From an uncultured Anaeromyxobacter sp. (GTDB lineage: Bacteria > Myxococcota > Myxococcia > Myxococcales > Anaeromyxobacteraceae): DNA of 64,000 nt. The notes beneath the pieces were generated by a model. It ran no database searches, was not told where the DNA came from, and saw only the letters and a list, made by a program, of their open reading frames with translations. The stretch spans positions 1-64,000 of the forward strand of contig CAIVAR010000011.1 in the NCBI GenBank assembly GCA_903904005.1, written 5' to 3'. Positions 1 to 10,089 of this stretch are shown here, piece after piece (the stretch's first letter is position 1; each line of letters opens with the position of its first letter). The position numbers and the translations under genes were made by a program.

Positions 1-176
1 CCGCTGCCCCGGCTGCCCCGGCTGCTCCCGCCGCCGCCCCGGCCGCTCCCGCCGCCAAGCCCGCCGCTGCCGCGGCCGCTCCCGCCGCCGCCCCCGCGAA
101 GAAGGACACCAAGAAGGCCAAGAAGGCCAAGAAGGCCCCGCCGGACACCACGACGCAGCCGAACATGAACAAGTAG
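1..176 (+). CDS. C-terminal end of an Ala/Pro/Lys-rich protein (5' truncated)
   Basis: The gene begins before the window; the open frame runs from base 3 to a TAG at 174-176. The visible 57 residues are almost only Ala and Pro, followed by Lys-Ala repeats (KKAKKAKKA) and a short tail ending QPNMNK. This is a disordered basic tail like those on histone-H1-like or other nucleic-acid-binding proteins, but the folded part is outside the window, so no function can be assigned. A hairpin with a T-rich tail follows at 203-237. Confidence 0.6.
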   Translation, partial: AAPAAPAAPAAAPAAPAAKPAAAAAAPAAAPAKKDTKKAKKAKKAPPDTTTQPNMNK

Positions 177-202
177 TCGAACTGCGATTCTGGTAGCTTG
201 GA

Positions 203-237
203 GGGCCGGTTGCCTACGCAGCCGGCCCTTTCCTTTT
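203..237 (+). terminator. Rho-independent terminator
   Basis: GGGCCGG (203-209) pairs with CCGGCCC (222-228) and is followed by TTTCCTTTT. It lies 26 bases after the truncated gene and before the kinase at 257. Confidence 0.75.
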
Positions 238-256
238 CGCGCCTCCTCCGGGTCCC

Positions 257-1786
257 GTGTCGTCCATCCGAGCCAAGATCATCGCCCTCTTCACGGTGAT
301 CCTCGTGCTCAGCATGGGGATCGCCGCCGCCTTCGGGGCGAGCGCGGCCGCGCGCGCCGTCGAGTCGGCGGTTCGCGCCCGGGCCGTCGAGGTGGCCCGG
401 GCCGTCCGGTCCGACCTCGACCTCTCCCACGACCTCGACCCTGCGCGGGCCGCCGACCGGCTCGCGGCGGCACTCCGGCAGCACCGCGGCGTCCGCTCGG
501 CCGAACTCATCATCCGCAAGCCCGGCAAGGACGACGTGGTCCGGATGCAGTACGGCCCCAACGGGCCGGAGACCACCTTCAGCGAGGTCGACTACTCCTT
601 CCCGGCCCAGACCAACTCGCAGATCGTGGGGGACGGCGAGGACCGCGTGGTCCAGGTCGAGCTCCCGGTGAAGGACTCGTTCGGCCACCCGGTCGCGGCC
701 ATCCGGCTCGAGGCCAGCCTCTCCGACGCCGAGCGGCTGGGGCGCGGCCAGGGGCTCATCTTCGCCGCCTCCACGGCGCTCGCCGCGGTCTTGGTCTTCC
801 TCGCCTTCACCATCCTCCTGAACCGGATGCTCGTCCGCCCGCTCTCCGAGCTGGCGGGAGCGGTCGGCGGCATCGAGTCGGGCGCCCTCGGCACCGCCCC
901 GGTACCCGGCACCGGGCGTCGCGACGAGATCGGGACGCTGGCCCGCGGCCTCGACGCCATGCTGGGGCGGGTTCGCGGCTTCAACCGGGAACTGCAGGAC
1001 CGCGTGCTCGAGGCCACCGCCGACCTGGCCCGCACCAACCGGGAGCTCGCCGAGCTGAACGAGCTGCTCATGGAGGCGCGCCGCGAGCGCTCGGCGCAGG
1101 AGCGGCTCGCCGCACTCGGACAGCTCTCCGGAACCATCGCCCACGAGCTCGGCAACCCGCTGAACGCCATCTCCGGGAACGTCCAGCTGCTGGCCCGCCA
1201 CCCCGCCTGCCCGCCCGACATCCGGGAGCAGCTCCAGGTCATCGAGCGGGAGGTCCAGCGCATGACCTCCATCATCCGACGCTTCCTCGACTCGGCCCGC
1301 GCGCTCGTGCCCCGTCCGGAGCCGGTGCAGCTCTCCACCCTCGTCGACGAGGCGCTCTCGCTCAACGTCTCGGCCGAGGCCCGCCACCGGATCGAGGTCC
1401 GGCGCGAGGTCCCCGCCGACCTCGGCCCGGCCAGCATCGACCCGTCGCTGGTCCGCCACGTCCTCGGGAACTTCATCTCGAACGCGGTCGACGCCATGGC
1501 CGGCGGCGGAAGCCTGACCGTCCGGGCGCGCCGGGTCGGGGACCAGCTTGCACTGTCGGTGATCGACACCGGCCACGGGATCTCCCCCGACGCCCGCAAG
1601 CACATCTTCGAGCCCTTCTTCACCACCAAGGACCCGGGCAAGGGCACCGGGCTCGGCCTCGCCATCTCCCGGGAGATCGCCGCGGCGCTCCGCGGCCGCA
1701 TCGAGGTGGAGTCGAGCCCGGGCGCCGGCGCGACCTTCACCCTCCTCTTCCCCGCGCCGCCCTCCTCCCCGTCCCCCCCGCGCTAG
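257..1786 (+). CDS. Membrane sensor histidine kinase (HAMP, HisKA, HATPase)
   Basis: A 509-aa kinase starting at GTG. TM1 is about residues 6-27, then a periplasmic domain to about 165, TM2 about 167-188, HAMP about 190-245 and a coiled coil. The phospho-acceptor is His296 in the box IAHELGNPLNAI. The ATPase part has the N box NFISNAVDAM, DTGHGI and GTGLGLAIS, so it should be active. The sensor domain shows no CxxCH motif, unlike the three other membrane kinases here. The NtrC-type regulator starts 8 bases downstream and is the obvious partner. The signal sensed is unknown. Confidence 0.9.
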   Translation: MSSIRAKIIALFTVILVLSMGIAAAFGASAAARAVESAVRARAVEVARAVRSDLDLSHDLDPARAADRLAAALRQHRGVRSAELIIRKPGKDDVVRMQYGPNGPETTFSEVDYSFPAQTNSQIVGDGEDRVVQVELPVKDSFGHPVAAIRLEASLSDAERLGRGQGLIFAASTALAAVLVFLAFTILLNRMLVRPLSELAGAVGGIESGALGTAPVPGTGRRDEIGTLARGLDAMLGRVRGFNRELQDRVLEATADLARTNRELAELNELLMEARRERSAQERLAALGQLSGTIAHELGNPLNAISGNVQLLARHPACPPDIREQLQVIEREVQRMTSIIRRFLDSARALVPRPEPVQLSTLVDEALSLNVSAEARHRIEVRREVPADLGPASIDPSLVRHVLGNFISNAVDAMAGGGSLTVRARRVGDQLALSVIDTGHGISPDARKHIFEPFFTTKDPGKGTGLGLAISREIAAALRGRIEVESSPGAGATFTLLFPAPPSSPSPPR

Positions 1787-1794
1787 GACTGCCC

Positions 1795-3150
<1,356 letters not shown>

Positions 3151-3157
3151 CCGCGTG

Positions 3158-3182
3158 CCGCCGCCCCGCTACGGGGTGGCGG
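3158..3182. terminator. Hairpin between convergent genes
   Basis: CCGCCGCCCCG (3158-3168) pairs with CGGGGTGGCGG (3172-3182) with one G-U pair. It covers the ihfA stop and ends 8 bases after the opposing regulator. No T-run lies on either side, so it is either a weak bidirectional terminator or a 3'-end stabiliser. Confidence 0.4.
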
Positions 3183-3489
3183 TCGGGGCGCCGGTGCCGG
3201 GCTCGTCGGCGCCGTTCAGCGCGTTCTTCAGCACCTGGCTGGGCCGGAAGGTCAGGACCCGGCGCGCCGAGATCTCGATCTCCTCGCCGGTCTGCGGATT
3301 GCGGCCGACCCTGGACTTCTTGTCCCGGACGATGAAGTTGCCGAAGCCGCTGATCTTGATCTTCTCGCCGCGCTCGAGGGTTTCCTTGATGGTGTCGAAC
3401 ACCATCTCCACCACGTCGGCCGCTTCCTTCTTGGAGAAGCCCACCTTCTCGTAGACGCTCTCGATGATGTCGGCCTTGGTCACGCTCAC
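3169..3489 (-). CDS. ihfA: Integration host factor alpha subunit (HU/IHF family)
   Basis: About 106 residues. The HU/IHF fold is clear: TKADIIESVYEKVGFSKKEA, the beta-arm GRNPQTGEEI and RRVLTFRPSQVLKNALNG. I chose GTG at 3489 because AAGGGG sits 5 bases upstream and the extra 23 residues to 3558 match nothing in the family. It follows pheT, as in the enterobacterial pheST-ihfA order, which favours IhfA over HU. IHF bends DNA at sigma-54 promoters; a consensus site lies upstream of hemA at 30383-30395. The C-terminus has a short Gly/Pro/Thr tail. Confidence 0.92.
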   Translation of the reverse strand: MSVTKADIIESVYEKVGFSKKEAADVVEMVFDTIKETLERGEKIKISGFGNFIVRDKKSRVGRNPQTGEEIEISARRVLTFRPSQVLKNALNGADEPGTGAPTATP

Positions 3490-3582
3490 CTCATCCCCTT
3501 CGGGCGCGGCAGCGCCCAAGTGCTCGTGTTCGTTAGCTGAATCGGCGCGCCGTGTCAAACGAACGCTTCATCCCTGCACCGT

Positions 3583-5994
3583 CTACCCGCGGAGGTCCGC
3601 GCCCAGGTCGGCCTGGAGCCTCGCCACGATCCGCGCATGGGCGGCATCGGCCTCGGAATCGGTCAAGGTCCGGTCGCCGGCCCGGTAGCGGATGGCCATG
3701 GCCAGGTTCTTCCGCCCCTCCGGGATGGGCGCCCCCCGGTAGACGTCGAAGAGGGTCACTTCCTCGACGAGCGGCTCGGCCCGGACCCCCTCGAGGACGG
3801 CGCGGGCCTCCACCTCGTTCGCGACCACCACCGCTAGGTCGCGCAGGACCGCGGGGAAGCGCGGCACGTCGGCGTGGCCGCGCACCGGCCGGGCGGCGGC
3901 CGCCAGCGCCGCGAAGGAGAGATCGAAGGCGAAGACGCCGCGCGGGAGATCGAAGGCCGCGGCCACGCGCGGGTGGACCTCGCCCACCACGCCGAGCACC
4001 ACCGGCTCGGCGCCGCCCCCCGGCCAGGAGAGCGTGGCTGCCGACCGGGGATGGAGCCAGGAGGCTCCGCCGGGCACCCAGCGGACGCCCTCGATCCCCA
4101 GCGTCTCGAGGAGCGGCTCCAGCGCGCCCTTCACGTCGTGGAAGTCGAGCGGGTCGCCGCCGGCGGACCAGCCCACCGGGTGGCGCCTCCCGCTCGCCAC
4201 GCCGGCCAGGCGCAACTCCTCGCGGGCGGGCGTGTCGTCGGTCGCGTCGGCGGCGCGCGGATGGTAGGTGCTCGCGATCTCGTAGATCCGGACCTCCTCG
4301 ACCCGCTGCCGGCGGTTGTAGGCGAGCACCTTCAGGAGCGACGGGACGAGGCTGCCCCGCATCACCGCCAGGTCGGCGCTGATGGGGTTCTTGAGCGGGA
4401 TCCCCGCCCCGCTCCCGGCGCCGAGCGGCGTGAGGTCGCCGGGGGCGACGAAGCTGAAGTTCACCGCCTCGGAGAAGCCCGCCCCCTCGAGCGCCTGCCG
4501 GACCCGCTCGGTGACCACGGCCTCCAGCGAGGGCGCCGGGGTGTCGGAGACGATCACCGGAAGGGTCTCGGGGATGGCGTCGTAGCCGCGCAGGCGAACG
4601 ATCTCCTCGATCAGGTCCTCCTCGCGGGTGACGTCGAGCCGCCAACTGGGCACGCGGAACGTGCCGTTCCGGGGACCGGTGGAGGTGAGCTCGAACCCCA
4701 GCGACTGGAGGGCTGCACGGGCCTCCTTCCGGCTGACCGGCATGCCCAGGATCTCGCCGGGGCGCGTCCAGGGCAGCGTCACCTCGACCGGCTTCCGCCG
4801 GTGCGGGTGTGCATCGACCGCACCGCGCCGGACCGTCCCGCCCGAGAGGGTGGCGATCATCGCCGCGCAGCGGTCGAGCGCCGCGACCACGCCCTCGGGG
4901 TCGACGCCCCGCTCGAAGCGGTGCGACGCCTCGGTGTGGAGACCGTGCCGGCGCGCCGTGCGCCGGACGCCGGTGGGCTCGAACCAGGCCGACTCCAGGA
5001 GCACGCGGCTCGTGCCCGCCGAGATCTCCGAGTCGCCACCCCCCATGACGCCGGCGAGCGCGCTGGCCCGTTCCCTGTCGGCGATGACGAGGTCGTCGGG
5101 CGAGAGGGTCCGCACGACGCCGTCGAGGGTGGTCATCTTCTCGCCGGCGCGCGCCATCCGGACGACGATCTCGGCGCCGGCCACCTTGTCGAGGTCGAAG
5201 GCGTGGAGCGGCTGGCCGCGCTCGAGGAGCACGAAGTTGGTGGCGTCGACGACGTTGGAGATGGCGCGCACGCCGCAGGCCTCGAGCCGCCGGGCCAGCC
5301 AGGCCGGGGAAGGGCCGATGCGCACCCCCTCGATGACCCGCGCCGCGTAGCGGAAGCAGCGATCGGGCGCCTCGACGGTGACCCGCAGCGCCGTGGACGC
5401 GGCCGGTGCCTCCTGCCGGAGCCCGGCCTCGGGGTAACTCACCTCGGCGCCGGTGGCCGCTGCCACCTCCCGGGCGATGCCCAGGTGGGAGAGCGCGTCG
5501 GGGCGGTTCGGCGTGACGTTCACCTCGAGGACCACGTCCTCGATCCCGAGCACCTGCGCGAGCGGCGTGCCCGGAACGGCGTCGGCAGGAAGGAGGAGCA
5601 GCCCGGAGGCGTCGTCGTCGAGCCCGAGTTCCTTCGCCGAGCAGAGCATCCCGTGCGAGTCGACACCCCGGAGGCTGGCCCGGTCGATGCGATGCCCGGC
5701 CGGCATGCGGGTCCCGGGCGTGGCGAGCGGGACCACGTCGCCCACCTTCCAGTTGGTGGCGCCGCAGACCACCTGCACCGTGCCGGCACCGGCCTCGACC
5801 TGGCAGACCGCGAGCTTCTCGGCGTTCGGGTGGCGCTCGGAGGAGAGGATGCGCGCCGCCACCACCCCGTCGAGGGACGCCCCCACCCGCTCCACCGCCT
5901 CGACCTCGAGGCCGACGTCCGTGAGTCGACGGGCCAGCTCCGCGGGGGGCGGGAGCGGCACGTAGGCGGAGAGCCAGGCGATGGAGATGCGCAT
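3583..5994 (-). CDS. pheT: Phenylalanyl-tRNA synthetase beta subunit
   Basis: 803 residues, normal for bacterial PheT. It starts MRISIAWLSAYV, has the OB-fold tRNA-binding domain (about 40-150), the B3/B4 editing region, B5, the catalytic-like core and the C-terminal ferredoxin-fold anticodon-binding domain (DVPRFPAVLRDLAVVV). With PheS it forms the alpha2-beta2 enzyme that charges tRNA-Phe. Only 6 bases separate it from pheS, so the two are co-translated. Confidence 0.97.
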   Translation of the reverse strand: MRISIAWLSAYVPLPPPAELARRLTDVGLEVEAVERVGASLDGVVAARILSSERHPNAEKLAVCQVEAGAGTVQVVCGATNWKVGDVVPLATPGTRMPAGHRIDRASLRGVDSHGMLCSAKELGLDDDASGLLLLPADAVPGTPLAQVLGIEDVVLEVNVTPNRPDALSHLGIAREVAAATGAEVSYPEAGLRQEAPAASTALRVTVEAPDRCFRYAARVIEGVRIGPSPAWLARRLEACGVRAISNVVDATNFVLLERGQPLHAFDLDKVAGAEIVVRMARAGEKMTTLDGVVRTLSPDDLVIADRERASALAGVMGGGDSEISAGTSRVLLESAWFEPTGVRRTARRHGLHTEASHRFERGVDPEGVVAALDRCAAMIATLSGGTVRRGAVDAHPHRRKPVEVTLPWTRPGEILGMPVSRKEARAALQSLGFELTSTGPRNGTFRVPSWRLDVTREEDLIEEIVRLRGYDAIPETLPVIVSDTPAPSLEAVVTERVRQALEGAGFSEAVNFSFVAPGDLTPLGAGSGAGIPLKNPISADLAVMRGSLVPSLLKVLAYNRRQRVEEVRIYEIASTYHPRAADATDDTPAREELRLAGVASGRRHPVGWSAGGDPLDFHDVKGALEPLLETLGIEGVRWVPGGASWLHPRSAATLSWPGGGAEPVVLGVVGEVHPRVAAAFDLPRGVFAFDLSFAALAAAARPVRGHADVPRFPAVLRDLAVVVANEVEARAVLEGVRAEPLVEEVTLFDVYRGAPIPEGRKNLAMAIRYRAGDRTLTDSEADAAHARIVARLQADLGADLRG

Positions 5995-6000
5995 GAGGGA

Positions 6001-7077
6001 TCAGAACTGTTCGAGGAAGCGGAGATCGTTCTCGTAGAAGAGGCGCAGGTCCCCGATGCCGTACTTGAGCATCGCCATGCGCTCCACCCCCATGCCGAAG
6101 GCGAAGCCGGTGACGGCGGACGGATCGAAGCCCACGTTCTCGAGCACCTTCGGGTGGACCATGCCGGAGCCGAGGACCTCCAGCCAGCCGGTGCCCTTGC
6201 AGGTGCCGCAGCGGGCGCCGGAACGGTTGCCGACGCCGCCGCAGATGGAGCAGGAGACGTCGACCTCGGCGCCCGGCTCCACGAACGGGAAGTAGCTGGG
6301 GCGGACGCGCGTCCGCGTGCCGGCGCCGAAGAAGGCGCGCGCGAAGGCAGCCAGCGTCCCCTTCAGGTCGGCGAAGGTGATGCCCGGCCCGACGCAGATC
6401 CCCTCGACCTGGTGGAACATGGGGGTGTGGGTCTGGTCGTAGTCGCTGCGGTAGACGCGCCCGGGCGCCACCACGCGGACCGGCGGCGCACCGGCTCGCT
6501 TCATGGCCCGGATCTGGATGGGCGAGGTGTGGGTGCGCAGCAGGACCGCGCCCTCCCCTCCGACCCTCCCCAGCGCCGACTCGTCGACGTAGAAGGTGTC
6601 CTGCATGTCCCGGGCGGGATGGTCGGCCGGGATGTTCAGCGCCTCGAAGTTGTACCAGTCGAGTTCGATCTCCGGTCCGCTCGCCACCTCGTACCCGAGG
6701 CGGGAGAAGATGGCGACGATCTCCTCGGTGGTCCGGGTGACCGGGTGGCGGTGGCCGCGCGGCAGGAGCCGCCGGCCGGGCAGCGTGACGTCGATGCGGG
6801 CGCCCTGCAGTTCCTTCTCGAGGCGGGAGTCCTCGATGCGCTGCCGGGCCCGAACGAGGAGTGCATCGACCTCGTCGCGGACGCGGTTGGCGACCTCACC
6901 GACGCGGGGACGCTCCTCGGCCGCCAGCTGCCCCATGCCCCGGAGCACGGCCGAGATCTCCCCCTTCTTGCCGAGGTACCGGACGCGCAGCTCCTCGAGC
7001 GTGCGATCGTCCGGCGCCTGCGCGATGGACTGCCGGGCCCCTTCCGCCAGGGCCTCCAGGTCTCGGACCAGATCCAC
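6001..7077 (-). CDS. pheS: Phenylalanyl-tRNA synthetase alpha subunit
   Basis: 358 residues with an N-terminal coiled coil (1-90) and the class II catalytic core: motif 2 around RVYRSDYDQTHTPMFHQVEG and motif 3 GFAFGMGVERMAMLKYG. Between them is a CSIC...CGTC segment (two CxxC pairs), an insertion found in many bacterial PheS proteins and probably zinc-binding. It lies 13 bases after rplT and 6 before pheT. Confidence 0.97.
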   Translation of the reverse strand: MDLVRDLEALAEGARQSIAQAPDDRTLEELRVRYLGKKGEISAVLRGMGQLAAEERPRVGEVANRVRDEVDALLVRARQRIEDSRLEKELQGARIDVTLPGRRLLPRGHRHPVTRTTEEIVAIFSRLGYEVASGPEIELDWYNFEALNIPADHPARDMQDTFYVDESALGRVGGEGAVLLRTHTSPIQIRAMKRAGAPPVRVVAPGRVYRSDYDQTHTPMFHQVEGICVGPGITFADLKGTLAAFARAFFGAGTRTRVRPSYFPFVEPGAEVDVSCSICGGVGNRSGARCGTCKGTGWLEVLGSGMVHPKVLENVGFDPSAVTGFAFGMGVERMAMLKYGIGDLRLFYENDLRFLEQF

Positions 7078-7090
7078 GATCCCCTGGCCC

Positions 7091-7435
7091 CTAGGCCTGG
7101 GAGGCGCGGACCACGGCCGCGAAGTCGGCCGGGAGCGCCAGCGCGATCTCGGCGAGCACCTTGCGGTCGATCGCCACGCCGGCCTTGCGCATCGCGCCGG
7201 CCAGGCGCGAGTAGGTCGTGCCGTTGGCGCGGGCGGCGGCGTTGATGCGCACGATCCAGAGCGCGCGGAACTCGCGGCGGCGGCGGCGGCGATCGCGCGT
7301 GCTGTAGTCGAGCGCGCGCTCGACCGCCTGGTTGGCGCGGCGGAATGCGTTCTTGCGGCGTCCCCGGAAGCCCTTCGCGAGCTTGAGGATTCGGTTGCGA
7401 CGACGGCGAGCCTTCACACCCTTCTTTACGCGCAT
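7091..7435 (-). CDS. rplT: 50S ribosomal protein L20
   Basis: 114 residues, standard for L20: a basic N-terminal helix ([20 protein letters not shown]) and the globular end ([15 protein letters not shown]). In other bacteria L20 helps early 50S assembly and represses its own operon; a 16-bp palindrome lies in the 90-base gap before it. Confidence 0.98.
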   Translation of the reverse strand: MRVKKGVKARRRRNRILKLAKGFRGRRKNAFRRANQAVERALDYSTRDRRRRRREFRALWIVRINAAARANGTTYSRLAGAMRKAGVAIDRKVLAEIALALPADFAAVVRASQA

Positions 7436-7465
7436 GCTTCTCTCCTGCTGTGCCGGCGGGGGGCC

Positions 7466-7481
7466 GGGAGGACGTCCTCCC
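7466..7481 (-). promoter_or_regulatory. Perfect 16-bp palindrome in the rpmI-rplT gap
   Basis: GGGAGGACGTCCTCCC is its own reverse complement and would fold as a short RNA hairpin about 30 bases before the L20 start. L20 autoregulation is known to use structured RNA in this operon, but whether this element takes part is a guess. Confidence 0.35.
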
Positions 7482-7525
7482 GAGCGCTTCGAGAGCCCCG
7501 CTGGGGCGTTTGGTTCCCGTTCACC

Positions 7526-7729
7526 CTATCGGGCGTACGGGAAGTTTTCCTTGATCTTCTTGGCGTCGCTGTCCGACAGGTGGTCGGTACCGCGAAGCCC
7601 ACGCTTCTGCTTGGGCGTCTTCCCGAACGTCGCCAGGTGGCGGGAGCCGGCACGGCGAAACTTCACCGCCCCGCTCTTCTTCACCTGGAAGCGCTTCTTG
7701 GCAGCGCTCTTGGTCTTGAGCTTCGGCAT
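7526..7729 (-). CDS. rpmI: 50S ribosomal protein L35
   Basis: 67 residues beginning MPKLKTKSAAKKRF, the L35 signature; basic throughout. It sits between infC and rplT in the conserved order. Confidence 0.98.
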   Translation of the reverse strand: MPKLKTKSAAKKRFQVKKSGAVKFRRAGSRHLATFGKTPKQKRGLRGTDHLSDSDAKKIKENFPYAR

Positions 7730-7755
7730 CTTCCTCGTTCTCCTGTGCTGCGGCG

Positions 7756-8436
7756 CTAGGCTGCGCCGCCTTCGTTTTCGGTGGGAGCGGCCGGCGCCGG
7801 GGCCTCGGTGGCGGGAGCCGGCGCGGCTGCGGGAGCGGCGGGAGTGGCGGTGGCCGCAGCGGCCGCGGCGGCCTTGGCCTTGTCGCGCTGCGACTGCAGC
7901 ATGCGCGGGTTGGGCGCGAGGATCATGAACATCTGGCGTCCCTCCATGCGGGCGGACGCCTCGATCACCGCGACCTCCTTCAACTCGCTCACGATGCGCT
8001 CGAGGACCTTGGTGCCGAGCTCGCGGTGGGACAGCTCGCGTCCGCGGAACATCACGGTGACACGGGCCTTGTTCGACTCCTCGAGGAACTCCCGGATCTT
8101 CCGGATCTTCGTCTCGAAGTCATGCTCCTCGGTCCGGGGTCGGAACTTGACCTCCTTCACCTGAACCACGACCTGGGTCTTCTTGGCCTCGCTCTGCTTC
8201 TTCTTCTCGGTGTACTTGAACTTCCCGTAATCCATGATCTTGCAGACGGGTGGCTTGGCGAGCGGGCTGACCTCGACGAGGTCGAACCCGTTCTCCTGGG
8301 CCATCCGCAGCGCCTGCTCGATCGTCAGGATGCCGAGCTGCTCGCCGGCGGGCCCGATGCAACGCACCTCCCGGGCCTTGATCCGGCGGTTGGTGCGTGC
8401 GTCGCGGCTCGTCGCTCTCTGGTCTTTTCCGTTGAT
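7756..8436 (-). CDS. infC: Translation initiation factor IF-3 with ATC start and Ala/Pro tail
   Basis: I place the start at ATC (8436-8434), giving 226 residues. In frame upstream of the first GTG (8367) lie 23 codons encoding RTNRRIKAREV, the conserved IF3 N-terminus, and AGGAG lies 7 bases before the ATC. Rare AUU/AUC starts on infC are known and support autoregulation; M. xanthus IF3 (Dsg) is reported to use AUC. The N-domain and C-domain (FRGREL, ELKEVAVIEA) are complete. About 45 residues of Ala/Pro/Thr/Glu follow, a C-terminal extension also reported in the M. xanthus protein. Confidence 0.95.
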   Translation of the reverse strand: MNGKDQRATSRDARTNRRIKAREVRCIGPAGEQLGILTIEQALRMAQENGFDLVEVSPLAKPPVCKIMDYGKFKYTEKKKQSEAKKTQVVVQVKEVKFRPRTEEHDFETKIRKIREFLEESNKARVTVMFRGRELSHRELGTKVLERIVSELKEVAVIEASARMEGRQMFMILAPNPRMLQSQRDKAKAAAAAAATATPAAPAAAPAPATEAPAPAAPTENEGGAA

Positions 8437-8448
8437 GGGCGGTCTCCT
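8434..8448 (-). promoter_or_regulatory. infC ribosome binding site with ATC start codon
   Basis: Read on the minus strand: AGGAG, seven bases, then ATC AAC GGA. It decides the infC start, since no ATG, GTG or TTG lies in frame at this site and the coding conservation extends up to it. Confidence 0.8.
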
Positions 8449-8450
8449 GT

Positions 8451-8469
8451 CGTCCCCCAGGGGGGGACG
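8451..8469 (-). promoter_or_regulatory. Stem-loop just upstream of the infC ribosome binding site
   Basis: CGTCCCCC (8451-8458) pairs with GGGGGACG (8462-8469) with a 3-base loop. It lies 2 bases before the AGGAG of infC. There is no downstream T-run, so it is not a normal terminator; it could affect infC translation or mark the ilvC 3' end. Confidence 0.35.
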
Positions 8470-8508
8470 GGAAAAAGCGGCGTGATGATAAGGATTTCCC
8501 GTCCGATG

Positions 8509-9537
<1,029 letters not shown>

Positions 9538-9545
9538 CTATCCGT

Positions 9546-10079
9546 TCACTTGAGGTTGGGGGGTGCGAGGGTCTTGAATCCACGCTCGAGGGCGATCCGC
9601 CCGGAGCGACAAAGCTCCTGGATGCCGTACTGCGCCAGCCGGTCCTCCAGCGCGTCGAGCTTGCCGGCGTTGCCGCTGGCCTCGATGACGAGCGCGTCGG
9701 GGGAGACGTCGACGATCTTGGCCTCGTAGGTCTCGGCCAGCGCGCGCAGCTCGGCGTGGTTCTTCTCCGGGGTGCGGATCTTCACGAGGAGCAGCTCCCG
9801 CTCCACGAGATCGACCGGGGAGAGCTCGCGCACCTCCACCACCGGTACGAGCTTCTGCACCTGCCGGACCACCTGCTCCACGGTCTTCGAGGAGAGGCGG
9901 ACCACGATGGTCATGCGCGAGTACTCGGGGCGCTCGGTGGGCCCCACGGTGAGGCTGGCGATGTTGTAGCCGCGCCGCGAGAAGAGGCCGGCGATGCGGT
10001 GCAGCACGCCCGGCTTGTTCTCCACGAGGAGGCTCACGGTGTGGCTGCTGCTGGTGGGCAGCTTGTCGTCGTGTTCCAT
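9546..10079 (-). CDS. ilvN: Acetolactate synthase small (regulatory) subunit
   Basis: 177 residues with an N-terminal ACT domain (VSLLVENKPGVLHRIAGLFS) and the conserved C-terminal half. It should confer valine feedback inhibition on IlvB. Gaps of 10-11 bases to ilvB and ilvC show a tight operon. The length matches the long (IlvH-type) small subunit. Confidence 0.95.
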   Translation of the reverse strand: MEHDDKLPTSSSHTVSLLVENKPGVLHRIAGLFSRRGYNIASLTVGPTERPEYSRMTIVVRLSSKTVEQVVRQVQKLVPVVEVRELSPVDLVERELLLVKIRTPEKNHAELRALAETYEAKIVDVSPDALVIEASGNAGKLDALEDRLAQYGIQELCRSGRIALERGFKTLAPPNLK

Positions 10080-10089
10080 GTCGATCCTC

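Noticed and set aside
3874-7245. A 1123-codon open frame on the plus strand, and similar long antisense frames elsewhere
   Set aside because: It lies opposite pheT and pheS, which have clear homology; long empty frames are expected opposite genes at this GC content.
8451-8469. Hairpin before infC as a terminator
   Set aside because: No T-run follows on the minus strand and the infC ribosome site begins two bases later.
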